Assembly: GCA_965247915.1 (NCBI GenBank)
Contig: OZ252048.1
Coordinates: 558,001 to 622,000 of the forward strand
Length of the DNA stretch: 64,000 bases
Direction: 5' to 3'
Source of the DNA: JAKZRT01 sp965247915
GTDB lineage: Bacteria; Pseudomonadota; Alphaproteobacteria; Rhodobacterales; Rhodobacteraceae
Every line of letters begins with the position of its first letter. Within the stretch, counting starts at the first letter, position 1. The position numbers were made by a program, and so were the translations under genes. Of the stretch, positions 7,401 to 18,923 are shown one piece after another. A model generated the notes under the pieces. It worked only from the letters and a program-made list of their open reading frames with translations, was not told where the DNA came from and did not search any database.

Positions 7401-8159
7401 TCACCTTTGGCAGTTTTCGTCACCGGTTTTGGCCATGGTCTTTCTCAGCGACTGGCCGCTGAGTTCCAGTCGATAGGCGTTGTGCACAATGCGGTCGAGG
7501 ATGGCGTCGGCGAAGGTGGGTTCGCCGATGACATCGTGCCAGGTTGAGAGCGGCAGCTGGCTGGTGATGAGGGTGGAGCCTGCACCGTACCGGTCCTCGA
7601 CGATTTCCATCAAATCGCGGCGCTGGCTGGCTGTGAGGCGGTCGGGGCCCCAATCGTCGAGGATCAGCAACTGCGTCTTGGTGAGGCTTCGAAAGAGGCG
7701 CGGGAAACGGCCGTCGCCGTGGGCCAATTCCAGTTCATCGAAGAGCCTTGGCAGGCGTCTGTAGAGCACGGTCACGCCTGTTCGGCAGGCAGCCTGCGCG
7801 AGCGCGCAGGCCAGCCATGTTTTGCCCACACCGCAGGGTCCGGTGAGGATCAGGTTACGTTTATCGGCAATCCATTTGCCTGTCAGAAGCTCCTGGAACA
7901 GCGCCTTGTCGAGGCCGCGCCGGGCGCGGTAGTCGACATCTTCGGGGCTGGCGCCAACATGGCGCAGGCGGGCCGAGCGCATGCGGCTCTCAAACCGTTT
8001 GGTCTCGCGGCTGGCGGTCTCCCGATCACTGAGCAGACCCAGCCATTCGGCGTGGCTGAGATCGGCGGTGCCGTCCTGTGTTTCCAATTCAGCGAAAGCC
8101 TGGGCCATGCCGTCAAGCTTTAGGGTTTGTAGTTGACCCAGAGTTGGGTGATTGAGCAT
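7401..8159 (-). CDS. istB: IS21 helper ATPase IstB (copy 1)
   Basis: A 252-residue AAA+ ATPase of the DnaC/IstB type that assists IS21 transposition and target choice. Walker A is GPCGVGKT at residues 107-114 and Walker B is LLILDDW at 164-170. The start was set at the ATG preceded by GGAGAG, 10 bases after the istA stop, rather than at the longer frame inside istA. Length is normal for IstB, so it should be functional. The protein sequence matches copy 2. Confidence 0.93.
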   Translation of the reverse strand: MLNHPTLGQLQTLKLDGMAQAFAELETQDGTADLSHAEWLGLLSDRETASRETKRFESRMRSARLRHVGASPEDVDYRARRGLDKALFQELLTGKWIADKRNLILTGPCGVGKTWLACALAQAACRTGVTVLYRRLPRLFDELELAHGDGRFPRLFRSLTKTQLLILDDWGPDRLTASQRRDLMEIVEDRYGAGSTLITSQLPLSTWHDVIGEPTFADAILDRIVHNAYRLELSGQSLRKTMAKTGDENCQR

Positions 8160-8169
8160 TGTCTCTCCT

Positions 8170-9699
8170 TCAGTGGAAGTATTCGGCGCCACGGATGTTG
8201 GGGTGGGTGATCGCAGGTTCGTCCGTGGCGCGGGTACGAGGTTTGCGATCCAATCCATTCTTCAGAATGGAATGCAGGGATGAGTAAGACCGGGCGTTGA
8301 TCTCCAAGGCGCGACCGCAAGCGGCTTCAAGGCGACCCCGGCCAAACGTCTTGGCGAGCCGCAACACGCCCAGACAGGTTCTGTATCCTTGTTCTGGGTG
8401 TTTGCGTTCGCGCATGACCACCTCGACATAGGCCTCGGCGTTGGAGCCGATTTGGGCGGCCTGGCGGCGGATGCGCTCGGGCGTCCAGTCTGCGCGGAAC
8501 CGGTGGTTCGGCGGCATATGTTCACGGTGGGTGGAATGCTGGCGGTTGCCGGACGTCCGGGCATGGGAGGCCACACGCTTGCCTTTAAAATATGCCTCTA
8601 CGGTGCGTGGCGTGATCCGCACCCACAGTTTCTGCTTCAGAAGCTGATACGGCACAGAGTAATAGTGGCGTCCGACATCGATGTGGTAATCGAGCCCGGC
8701 CCGGCACTGCTTCCATTCAGCGTAGACGTAGGGTTCCACCGGCAAGGGCTTGAACGCGGGCTTGTCCAGCGTCTCGAACAAATCCCGGCGGCTGGCGCCC
8801 AGATGCCGGGTGACCTTGCCATTGAGTTGATCCAGAAGCGGGCGGATCGCAGCGTTCAGTTCATCGAGCCCGAAGAACCGCCGGTTCCGCAGCCGGGCCA
8901 CGATCCAGCGCTCCGCCAGCAGCACGGCCGCCTCGACCTTTGCCTTGTCCTTGGGCTTGCGTGGCCGCGCCGGCACGACGGCGGTATCGTAATGCGCCGC
9001 CATGTCGGCATAGGTTCGGTTGATCGCTGGATCGTAGAAGCAGGCCTTGGTGACGCCAGCCTTGAGATTGTCCGAGACCACCTGCGCCGGCACGCCACCG
9101 AAGAAGGTGAACGCCCGGGCGTGCGAGGATATCCAGTCGGACAACTTCTGCGACCAGGTCGCCTCGACATAGGTGTAATTGGAGGCGCCAAGCGCCGCGA
9201 CGAACAACTGGGTGGACCTGACCTCGCCGGTCTCGGGGCAGACGACATCGATCGTCATCCCGGCATAATCCACGAATAGCCGCTCCCCGGCAGGGTGGCG
9301 CTGGCGCATGACCGGCGACAGACGGCCCTCCCAACGGGTGTAAAGTTCACAAAATCGACTGTAGCCGTAGCCGTCGGGGTGGACGGCCCGATACTCCTCC
9401 CAGAGCAAAGCCAGCGTCACCCCTTTCCGGCGAAGCTCACGGTGGACAAGAGCCCAATCCGGCTGCGGATAGCTGCCCTGCACATCTCCGGCCGAGCGTG
9501 GAAACAACAGCCGCTCCAGGTCGCCGTCGGAAAGATCGTTGGGTAGCGGCCAGCCAAGACTGACAATCTCAGCACGCCGGAAATAGTCCGATATCGTCGC
9601 ACGCCCCAGAGACAGGCTCTGCGCCACCTGACGCCCTGAAAATCCATCCGCACGAAGCCGCAGGGCCTCCCGTATCTTCCGCATCGGCAATCTCTTCAT
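8170..9699 (-). CDS. istA: IS21 transposase IstA (copy 1)
   Basis: A 509-residue transposase of the IS21 family. Residues about 10-45 form the helix-turn-helix that binds the ends (SGRQVAQSLSLGRATISDYF). The DDE catalytic set can be placed at Asp144 (LFVDYAGM), Asp210 (VVSDNLKAG) and Glu256 (DKAKVEAAV). Full length with no frameshift. It lies upstream of istB in the usual order. Confidence 0.95.
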   Translation of the reverse strand: MKRLPMRKIREALRLRADGFSGRQVAQSLSLGRATISDYFRRAEIVSLGWPLPNDLSDGDLERLLFPRSAGDVQGSYPQPDWALVHRELRRKGVTLALLWEEYRAVHPDGYGYSRFCELYTRWEGRLSPVMRQRHPAGERLFVDYAGMTIDVVCPETGEVRSTQLFVAALGASNYTYVEATWSQKLSDWISSHARAFTFFGGVPAQVVSDNLKAGVTKACFYDPAINRTYADMAAHYDTAVVPARPRKPKDKAKVEAAVLLAERWIVARLRNRRFFGLDELNAAIRPLLDQLNGKVTRHLGASRRDLFETLDKPAFKPLPVEPYVYAEWKQCRAGLDYHIDVGRHYYSVPYQLLKQKLWVRITPRTVEAYFKGKRVASHARTSGNRQHSTHREHMPPNHRFRADWTPERIRRQAAQIGSNAEAYVEVVMRERKHPEQGYRTCLGVLRLAKTFGRGRLEAACGRALEINARSYSSLHSILKNGLDRKPRTRATDEPAITHPNIRGAEYFH

Positions 9700-9876
9700 C
9701 TGGTCTACTCCCGCTCAAAAGAGCAGGAGGATAGACCCGTTTCAGATCGCCTCGCAGCAGCAATCGCTCAGGTGAATTTGGGGTGGCCGGATAGCCCGGA
9801 ATCCCCGGCCGGATCAAATCGGAATGGGTGGCCGGATGTTATCGGAATCACCGGCCGGATGACCCCGGAATACGCA

Positions 9877-10566
9877 GTCGGCAACAACAAGCGCCCGCAT
9901 CCGGGTTGGAAACCCGCGCCAGCCTCGGTTTCGGGCGCGCAAGTCACCGACAGCTTCTACAGGCACAGCGGGTTTGCCCGCGGCCACCAAGCGGCATCGG
10001 CTGACTTCAAAAGCTCGCGCGACTGGATGGTCCAGACCTTCAATCTGGGCAACGCGGTGCCGCAGATTCAGAATGGCTTCAACGGCGGTGTCTGGGCGCA
10101 GCTCGAGCGATTGACGCAGAATTTTGCCGCCTCGCAGCGCGAAATATTTGTGGTGACCGGGCCGGTGCGGGTCGCGCCGGACGGTGGCAGGACGGTGATC
10201 GGGGCGGACCAGAATGTTTGTCGCCGCGAGATAGAACTGGTCGGTCACGAAGGGCTTGGCAAGCGGGCGCTGTGCGATGCCAGCGACGCTGATCCCGAAG
10301 CCGAATGCGTGACCGGGGTCGAAGTTCCGGCGGGCCTGTTCAAGGTCATCTACGTTCCGTACGACGGGCGCGCCTTTGCTTTTTTGCTGTCGAACGAAAA
10401 CCACACGCCTTTGAAGAAAAGGCAGAAAAGCCGCGACTATCTTGAGGACTGGCGGATATCGATCGACGTGCTCGAGGCGGTGGCCAATCTTGCATTTTTT
10501 GACGACCTCGATACGCGGTCGGCCAACGTCCTGCGCGAACAATGCGTGGCGACGCGCTGGCGCTGA
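9877..10566 (+). pseudogene. DNA/RNA non-specific endonuclease, 3' part with catalytic domain
   Basis: The rest of the nuclease split at 7293. It contains the Endonuclease_NS signature as GFARGHQAASAD (the DRGH-type motif, with Ala in place of Asp but Arg-Gly-His kept), the metal-site Asn region LGNAVPQIQNGFNGGVW, and VVTGP further on. With the 5' part it would form a secreted, sugar-non-specific nuclease. Without IS21 excision this part has no native start codon or signal peptide. Confidence 0.8.
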
Positions 10567-10602
10567 GCCGGTCCCGGCCGGAGGCTTTCCGCCGCTGATG
10601 CG

Positions 10603-10914
10603 TCAGTGGGTCCAGGCACCGCGGCGGCTGGTGGCGAAATTCTCGCCATAGCCGCCCTTGCGGATTACCGGCTTGCGGCGCTTGGGTTCGGTGACCTGGG
10701 CGTCGATCCCGTGCTCTGCGGCATAAGCCTGGGCCGCATCGCGGCTGTCGAAGGTCAGCCGCACCTGCGCCTGGGTGTCGTCAGAACTGGTCCAGCCCAT
10801 CAGCGGATCGACCTCGCGGGCCGAGGCGGGCGCGAATTCCAGAATCCAGTGCCGGGTTTTGGCCGCCCCCGATTGCATCGCGTTTCGGGCGGGCTGGTAA
10901 ATTCGGGCGCGCAT
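10603..10914 (-). CDS. NADH dehydrogenase complex I accessory subunit, NDUFS4-like
   Basis: A 103-residue protein of the ETC complex I NDUFS4/NDUFA4-type family found in mitochondria and alphaproteobacteria. Recognisable segments are MRARIYQPARNAMQSG at the start, HWILEFAP, DPLMGWTSSDD and the C-terminal RKPVIRKGGYGENF. It binds the peripheral arm of NADH:quinone oxidoreductase. The ATG at 10914 has a GGAGG site four bases upstream and was preferred over a frame 48 codons longer. As core chromosomal content it supports an alphaproteobacterial host. Confidence 0.85.
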   Translation of the reverse strand: MRARIYQPARNAMQSGAAKTRHWILEFAPASAREVDPLMGWTSSDDTQAQVRLTFDSRDAAQAYAAEHGIDAQVTEPKRRKPVIRKGGYGENFATSRRGAWTH

Positions 10915-11270
10915 CGGGCCTCCATCGATTGCTGGGCGTTTTATCGGTGCTTTTGGGCGCCCGCGCAAGACCGGGCCGCGCGCGGGGTGGCTCAAATTGT
11001 CCGGGACGGCTGGCTCAGCGGATGCGCGCCTGAAAGATGTGCACCATGGCCGCAACAAGCGATCGCCGACCGGCAGCGGGGAGCGAGGGGTGGGGTGGGG
11101 TACCGCCAGCCGGCAACCAGTTTGCTGCTTGCACCCTCAGGCTACACATTAATGGTTAATGAAACCATAATCACTAAACCCAGGATTGAATCTTGTTGGA
11201 AATGTGCTCCGGCCATCGTGCAAGCTGGCGTTCCCAGCGACCCTGCGGCTTGCATTAAAGCATATTACAT

Positions 11271-11801
11271 TTAATCTGAGGCATATCCCGCGGCCTTGAG
11301 GAAGTTCCAGCATTGGTCTGGGTCGAAGAGATCACAAATGTCGCTGAGGGCGTCAAAGAGGGCATCGAAGGTTCTTGCTCCAACCCTTCGCAGGTGAGCT
11401 TTCAACTTTGAGAACGCCATTTCGATCGGGTTAAGATCCGGGGAGTAGGGTGGCAGGAACAAGAACCAGCATCCGCGCGCCCTCAACGCCTGTGCCGCGC
11501 GGTGGCTTTTGTGGGTGGAAAGATTGTCGGGAATGACCACAGTTCCAGGGTCCAGCGCAGGCGCAAGCTGGGTCTCGATATAAGTCTCGAACGCCGATCC
11601 ATCCATTGCGCCGCTGATCACCCAGGGTGCAATCAGCGCGTTATGGGTCAGCCCGGCGATGAAGGTCTGCGTGCCCCATTTTCCAAAGGGTGCGGTGCCA
11701 TAAAGCCGCTCACCCCTGAAGCTGCGCCCGCGCAACCGGGTGAGGTTGGTTTTGACGGCGGTTTCATCGATGAATACCAGCCTGTGCGGTTCGGCGCGCA
11801 T
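11271..11801 (-). CDS. IS630 transposase, catalytic part (second frame)
   Basis: This frame holds the DDE domain: Asp in LVFIDETAVKTN, Asp in VVIPDNLSTHKS, and the D-x-N-P-I-E end motif YSPDLNPIEMAF. Coding similarity continues upstream of the listed ATG without a start (REWISRRQPRMRAEPHR), so it is normally made as a fusion with the first frame. A run of seven A (complement of 11879-11885) lies at the frame change. Confidence 0.85.
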   Translation of the reverse strand: MRAEPHRLVFIDETAVKTNLTRLRGRSFRGERLYGTAPFGKWGTQTFIAGLTHNALIAPWVISGAMDGSAFETYIETQLAPALDPGTVVIPDNLSTHKSHRAAQALRARGCWFLFLPPYSPDLNPIEMAFSKLKAHLRRVGARTFDALFDALSDICDLFDPDQCWNFLKAAGYASD

Positions 11802-11856
11802 GCGCGGCTGGCGGCGGCTGATCCATTCCCTTCGCGCCTTATGCAGGGCGGGCCGG

Positions 11857-12231
11857 TCACGTTCCTGCGCGACAAGTCCTTTTTTTATATGAAAACCCTG
11901 CGCGTTCCAGAGCCCGGTGGATTGAGGAGAGCTGAACGCTCACGCCGTGCGTCTCCGCAAGCGCACCCGCAAGTTCCTGCAATGTTATGTCCGGTTCAGC
12001 CCGGACAATCTCGATCAGGAAACCCGCATGCGGTGCCAGCTTGCCAAACCGGCCCGCTGGCCTGCCCTGTGGCTTGGGTGTGACCTCGCCCCGCTCACGT
12101 TGATCCGCCGCATAACGCACCGCCGTCGCTGCACTGACGCCATAAACCCGCCCCGCAGCGCGACAAGAGTTTCCGGCCGCAATATACCCGCATATCCGCT
12201 GCCGAAGATCCAAAGAATACGGTTTGCCCAT
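11857..12231 (-). CDS. IS630 transposase, N-terminal DNA-binding part (first frame)
   Basis: A 124-residue frame starting MGKPYSLDLRQRI with a helix-turn-helix of the IS630 type (CRAAGRVYGVSAATAVRY) and a second helical domain. It leaves the common reading frame at the A7 run near its end (SYKKRT). The continuing frame is offset by +1 (or -2), so this is either a frameshifting site or a one-base inactivating indel. Confidence 0.8.
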   Translation of the reverse strand: MGKPYSLDLRQRICGYIAAGNSCRAAGRVYGVSAATAVRYAADQRERGEVTPKPQGRPAGRFGKLAPHAGFLIEIVRAEPDITLQELAGALAETHGVSVQLSSIHRALERAGFSYKKRTCRAGT

Positions 12232-12358
12232 GCTCCACCTCCTCACGGGAAATGAATCAGACAAACAACACTTTGGGAATCCCCTTTCGATTCACATCAA
12301 ACGCAAACCGCTTTAGAACAAAAATTGATCAAATCTGTAACGCTAGGAGCCTTCACCC

Positions 12359-14536
<2,178 letters not shown>

Positions 14537-14577
14537 CGAGCCGAGGCAAGACCGGCAAACTGGACGGGGAAGGAAGA

Positions 14578-14915
14578 ATGCAGCCGAAAATGTCCAAAGA
14601 AATCAGCGCGTCGGAGGCTGAAATGTTTGAATTTCACAAAATTGAATATGAGCGACTTACGTCGGAGGTTCATTCTAGGCAGATTCAATCTGGGCGGATT
14701 GAGACTGCAACAGTTGTTGCCTTGGCTTCTTACTACGCATTTCTTTTTTCAATTGCGGGCAAAATACCGGTTGCGGAGCCAACCGCCGTAGATATGATTT
14801 TCTCCATGCCGGGAGTGTTCGCGTTCGTGATGGTAGTTAAATCTGCATATAATTATCTGAGGATTTTTGAAATTGCGGAATATTTATCCAAGATTGAATC
14901 CGTTTATAAAAGAAG
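14578..14915 (+). pseudogene. Membrane protein of unknown family, 5' part (split by IS1595-like transposon)
   Basis: The N-terminal 112 codons of a membrane protein, with a polar N-terminus (SASEAEMFEFHKIEYERL), a hydrophobic helix at about 44-62 and another at about 78-100. A GGGGAAGGAAGA ribosome site precedes the ATG. The frame is broken at 14915 by the transposon, preceded by the 8-bp duplication AAAAGAAG (14908-14915). Joining 14915 to 19656 gives an uninterrupted frame of exactly 177 codons including the stop, so the intact protein had 176 residues. The family is not recognised. Confidence 0.75.
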
Positions 14916-14994
14916 GGCAATTATATACCTGTGTGACCCATCGACTTGGGTCATATAAACACCTATATTGGAGGGGTAGACAGGAGTTACCCCG

Positions 14995-15166
14995 ATGATC
15001 CAGCAGTTCGATAGCCTCTTTGAAATGATGCAAGTGTTCAGCGATGAGCAGAAGTGCATTGACCATTTCCGGGCAATCCGCTGGAAGAATGGCGCATCCT
15101 GTCCACATTGTGGTTCGACCAAAGTTTACCATTTTTCAGATAACCGCTCACATAAATGCGGTGATT
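14995..15166 (+). pseudogene. IS1595 (ISXO2-like) transposase, 5' part
   Basis: The N-terminal 57 codons include the zinc-ribbon CPHCGSTKVY and the second half KCGD. A CAGGAG ribosome site lies upstream of the ATG at 14995. The gene is cut at 15166 by IS21 copy 2 and continues at 17750. Confidence 0.85.
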
Positions 15167-15343
15167 TGCGTATTCCGGGGTCATCCGGCCGGTGATTCCG
15201 ATAACATCCGGCCACCCATTCCGATTTGATCCGGCCGGGGATTCCGGGCTATCCGGCCACCCCAAATTCACCTGAGCGATTGCTGCTGCGAGGCGATCTG
15301 AAACGGGTCTATCCTCCTGCTCTTTTGAGCGGGAGTAGACCAG

Positions 15344-16873
15344 ATGAAGAGATTGCCGATGCGGAAGATACGGGAGGCCCTGCGGCTTCGTGCGGATGGA
15401 TTTTCAGGGCGTCAGGTGGCGCAGAGCCTGTCTCTGGGGCGTGCGACGATATCGGACTATTTCCGGCGTGCTGAGATTGTCAGTCTTGGCTGGCCGCTAC
15501 CCAACGATCTTTCCGACGGCGACCTGGAGCGGCTGTTGTTTCCACGCTCGGCCGGAGATGTGCAGGGCAGCTATCCGCAGCCGGATTGGGCTCTTGTCCA
15601 CCGTGAGCTTCGCCGGAAAGGGGTGACGCTGGCTTTGCTCTGGGAGGAGTATCGGGCCGTCCACCCCGACGGCTACGGCTACAGTCGATTTTGTGAACTT
15701 TACACCCGTTGGGAGGGCCGTCTGTCGCCGGTCATGCGCCAGCGCCACCCTGCCGGGGAGCGGCTATTCGTGGATTATGCCGGGATGACGATCGATGTCG
15801 TCTGCCCCGAGACCGGCGAGGTCAGGTCCACCCAGTTGTTCGTCGCGGCGCTTGGCGCCTCCAATTACACCTATGTCGAGGCGACCTGGTCGCAGAAGTT
15901 GTCCGACTGGATATCCTCGCACGCCCGGGCGTTCACCTTCTTCGGTGGCGTGCCGGCGCAGGTGGTCTCGGACAATCTCAAGGCTGGCGTCACCAAGGCC
16001 TGCTTCTACGATCCAGCGATCAACCGAACCTATGCCGACATGGCGGCGCATTACGATACCGCCGTCGTGCCGGCGCGGCCACGCAAGCCCAAGGACAAGG
16101 CAAAGGTCGAGGCGGCCGTGCTGCTGGCGGAGCGCTGGATCGTGGCCCGGCTGCGGAACCGGCGGTTCTTCGGGCTCGATGAACTGAACGCTGCGATCCG
16201 CCCGCTTCTGGATCAACTCAATGGCAAGGTCACCCGGCATCTGGGCGCCAGCCGCCGGGATTTGTTCGAGACGCTGGACAAGCCCGCGTTCAAGCCCTTG
16301 CCGGTGGAACCCTACGTCTACGCTGAATGGAAGCAGTGCCGGGCCGGGCTCGATTACCACATCGATGTCGGACGCCACTATTACTCTGTGCCGTATCAGC
16401 TTCTGAAGCAGAAACTGTGGGTGCGGATCACGCCACGCACCGTAGAGGCATATTTTAAAGGCAAGCGTGTGGCCTCCCATGCCCGGACGTCCGGCAACCG
16501 CCAGCATTCCACCCACCGTGAACATATGCCGCCGAACCACCGGTTCCGCGCAGACTGGACGCCCGAGCGCATCCGCCGCCAGGCCGCCCAAATCGGCTCC
16601 AACGCCGAGGCCTATGTCGAGGTGGTCATGCGCGAACGCAAACACCCAGAACAAGGATACAGAACCTGTCTGGGCGTGTTGCGGCTCGCCAAGACGTTTG
16701 GCCGGGGTCGCCTTGAAGCCGCTTGCGGTCGCGCCTTGGAGATCAACGCCCGGTCTTACTCATCCCTGCATTCCATTCTGAAGAATGGATTGGATCGCAA
16801 ACCTCGTACCCGCGCCACGGACGAACCTGCGATCACCCACCCCAACATCCGTGGCGCCGAATACTTCCACTGA
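15344..16873 (+). CDS. istA: IS21 transposase IstA (copy 2)
   Basis: 509 residues, apparently identical to the IstA of copy 1, with the same helix-turn-helix and DDE residues (Asp144, Asp210, Glu256). It is full length and presumably active. The gene is followed 10 bases later by istB. Confidence 0.95.
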   Translation: MKRLPMRKIREALRLRADGFSGRQVAQSLSLGRATISDYFRRAEIVSLGWPLPNDLSDGDLERLLFPRSAGDVQGSYPQPDWALVHRELRRKGVTLALLWEEYRAVHPDGYGYSRFCELYTRWEGRLSPVMRQRHPAGERLFVDYAGMTIDVVCPETGEVRSTQLFVAALGASNYTYVEATWSQKLSDWISSHARAFTFFGGVPAQVVSDNLKAGVTKACFYDPAINRTYADMAAHYDTAVVPARPRKPKDKAKVEAAVLLAERWIVARLRNRRFFGLDELNAAIRPLLDQLNGKVTRHLGASRRDLFETLDKPAFKPLPVEPYVYAEWKQCRAGLDYHIDVGRHYYSVPYQLLKQKLWVRITPRTVEAYFKGKRVASHARTSGNRQHSTHREHMPPNHRFRADWTPERIRRQAAQIGSNAEAYVEVVMRERKHPEQGYRTCLGVLRLAKTFGRGRLEAACGRALEINARSYSSLHSILKNGLDRKPRTRATDEPAITHPNIRGAEYFH

Positions 16874-16883
16874 AGGAGAGACA

Positions 16884-17642
16884 ATGCTCAATCACCCAAC
16901 TCTGGGTCAACTACAAACCCTAAAGCTTGACGGCATGGCCCAGGCTTTCGCTGAATTGGAAACACAGGACGGCACCGCCGATCTCAGCCACGCCGAATGG
17001 CTGGGTCTGCTCAGTGATCGGGAGACCGCCAGCCGCGAGACCAAACGGTTTGAGAGCCGCATGCGCTCGGCCCGCCTGCGCCATGTTGGCGCCAGCCCCG
17101 AAGATGTCGACTACCGCGCCCGGCGCGGCCTCGACAAGGCGCTGTTCCAGGAGCTTCTGACAGGCAAATGGATTGCCGATAAACGTAACCTGATCCTCAC
17201 CGGACCCTGCGGTGTGGGCAAAACATGGCTGGCCTGCGCGCTCGCGCAGGCTGCCTGCCGAACAGGCGTGACCGTGCTCTACAGACGCCTGCCAAGGCTC
17301 TTCGATGAACTGGAATTGGCCCACGGCGACGGCCGTTTCCCGCGCCTCTTTCGAAGCCTCACCAAGACGCAGTTGCTGATCCTCGACGATTGGGGCCCCG
17401 ACCGCCTCACAGCCAGCCAGCGCCGCGATTTGATGGAAATCGTCGAGGACCGGTACGGTGCAGGCTCCACCCTCATCACCAGCCAGCTGCCGCTCTCAAC
17501 CTGGCACGATGTCATCGGCGAACCCACCTTCGCCGACGCCATCCTCGACCGCATTGTGCACAACGCCTATCGACTGGAACTCAGCGGCCAGTCGCTGAGA
17601 AAGACCATGGCCAAAACCGGTGACGAAAACTGCCAAAGGTGA
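16884..17642 (+). CDS. istB: IS21 helper ATPase IstB (copy 2)
   Basis: 252 residues, matching copy 1, with Walker A (107-114) and Walker B (164-170) intact. The start at 16884 is preceded by AAGGAGAG. Its end lies about 107 bases from the right end of the element. Confidence 0.93.
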   Translation: MLNHPTLGQLQTLKLDGMAQAFAELETQDGTADLSHAEWLGLLSDRETASRETKRFESRMRSARLRHVGASPEDVDYRARRGLDKALFQELLTGKWIADKRNLILTGPCGVGKTWLACALAQAACRTGVTVLYRRLPRLFDELELAHGDGRFPRLFRSLTKTQLLILDDWGPDRLTASQRRDLMEIVEDRYGAGSTLITSQLPLSTWHDVIGEPTFADAILDRIVHNAYRLELSGQSLRKTMAKTGDENCQR

Positions 17643-17749
17643 TATCGAAAAACTCACGCCTCAACGCAGCGCGCCACAGGTGGCCGGATACTCCGGTTTA
17701 GGTGGCCAGATGCTGTCGGAATGGGTGGCCGAATACCCCGGAATGCGCA

Positions 17750-18498
17750 CAGGTTGCCGTAAGCGGTTTTCCATCCGCGTTGGTACCATTTTTGAAGATA
17801 GCAAACTGCCACTCAAAAAGTGGTTCATGGCTATTTTCGTGATCACATCGCACAAGAAAGGTATCGCCAGCACTCAGTTGGCAAAGGATTTGGGCGTCAC
17901 TCAGAAAACCGCTTGGTTTGTCCTGCATCGCCTTCGCCACGCTGCCCGCACCAAATCATTCAACCGCCCGCTGGAAGGAACCGTAGAGGTCGATGAGACC
18001 TACGTTGGCGGTAAGGAAAAGAACAAGCACAAAGACAAGCACACCCCCGGTCGTCAAGGTGGTAAGGGTAAGATTGCGGTCGTCGGCCTTCTTGAGCGTG
18101 AAGGCGAATTTCGCGCCAAGAAGGTAGAGCGTGTCGATGGCGCGACCCTTAAGGGTGAAATCGTGAAGAACATTGCCCATGACACTATCATTATGACCGA
18201 TGAGCATTCGGGCTATCGGAATATGCCGTCCGAATTTCGTCACCGCTCGGTTAATCACAGCGCCGGTGAATACGTGAAATGGTTCTATATCCACATCAAC
18301 GGAATTGAGGGCGCATGGTCGCACTTCAAGCGCCAGATCGTGGGTGTCCATCACTGGATTTCAGAGGCGCACATTCAGCGCTACCTTGACGAATTTACGT
18401 GGCGTTGGAACAGGAACGAATTGGAAGAGGGTCAGCGAGTTAACGCTCTTCTTGGTCAGACCTCTGGTCGCCTGACATACAAGGAACTGATCGCGTGA
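17750..18498 (+). pseudogene. IS1595 (ISXO2-like) transposase, 3' part with catalytic core
   Basis: Continues the transposase cut at 15166. It begins GCRKRFSIRVGTIFED (end of the zinc ribbon) and holds the ISXO2 catalytic domain: VEVDETYVGGKEK, then IIMTDEHSGYRN, and the C-terminal HINGIEGAWSHFKR. All acidic residues expected of the family are present, but the gene is split, so the element cannot move by itself unless the IS21 leaves. The TGA overlaps the GTG start of the passenger gene (18495-18498). Confidence 0.85.
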
Positions 18499-18923
18499 CC
18501 GGACGCAAGCGCGAGGCGTCGCTGCATATTGACATGGAGTTTGGTGAAGCGCTTTCGCGCTTTGCTCAAACCAAACAGCGAGAGGTGAATAAGCTGATGG
18601 ACGACCACAAAGACGGCTTGGTCAAAGAGAGTGATTTGGTGCTTCCAACCCTCCGGCTCTTAGCTAATATGCCAGAGGGCTTCATGCAGACTGCTGACCT
18701 AATCACTGAACTGGAGGCCCTGTTCAACCCAATGGGGCGAGATGCAGAATTTCTGGACGGTCGAAACGACACGCATTTTACCCAGAAGGTGCGAAACATG
18801 ATTTCCCATCGGAAGGGCGCGAACAGCTTCATCGCGAACGGTTACGCAAAATACGAAACAAACGCCCGTGGCTTACGGATTACCGACGCCGGACGGGAAC
18901 TCCTTTCGAAGCTGAACGGCTAA
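18495..18923 (+). CDS. Passenger gene: winged-helix protein resembling the N-terminal domain of Mrr
   Basis: 142 residues from a GTG that overlaps the transposase stop (GTGA), so it is coupled to transposase translation. The middle (LPTLRLLANMPEGFMQTADLI) and the end (VRNMISHRKGANSFIANGYA, then RGLRITDAGRELLS) match the layout of a winged-helix domain like the one that precedes the nuclease in Mrr restriction enzymes. No nuclease domain is present. Together with the convergent methyltransferase it looks like a restriction-modification-type cargo or its regulator. The Mrr-N likeness is by pattern only. Confidence 0.5.
   Translation: MTGRKREASLHIDMEFGEALSRFAQTKQREVNKLMDDHKDGLVKESDLVLPTLRLLANMPEGFMQTADLITELEALFNPMGRDAEFLDGRNDTHFTQKVRNMISHRKGANSFIANGYAKYETNARGLRITDAGRELLSKLNG

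Larger units (their letters stand above)
7294..9876 (-). mobile_element. IS21-family insertion sequence, copy 1 (2583 bp)
   Basis: The ends read TGCGCATTCCGGGG (left) and, inverted, TGCGTATTCCGGGG (right). Several further TTCCGAT/ATCCGGCC repeats just inside look like transposase sites. The element is flanked by a perfect 7-bp target duplication GTCGGCA (7287-7293 and 9877-9883). It carries istA and istB on the minus strand. An apparently identical copy in opposite orientation lies at 15167-17749. Confidence 0.95.
11256..12315 (-). mobile_element. IS630-family insertion sequence
   Basis: Related imperfect inverted ends begin TAAAGC on both sides (11256-11279 and, inverted, 12292-12315, about 17 of 24 bases alike). 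The outer TA dinucleotides fit the TA target of this family. Two minus-strand frames encode the split transposase. Boundaries are inferred from the imperfect repeats. Confidence 0.75.
15167..17749 (+). mobile_element. IS21-family insertion sequence, copy 2 (2583 bp)
   Basis: Same length and, as far as read, the same proteins and ends as copy 1, but in the opposite orientation (TGCGTATTCCGGGG left, TGCGCATTCCGGGG inverted right). The flanks are GGTGATT on the left and CAGGTTG on the right, so no target duplication is present, unlike copy 1. This suggests that a flank was exchanged by recombination after insertion. Confidence 0.95.
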
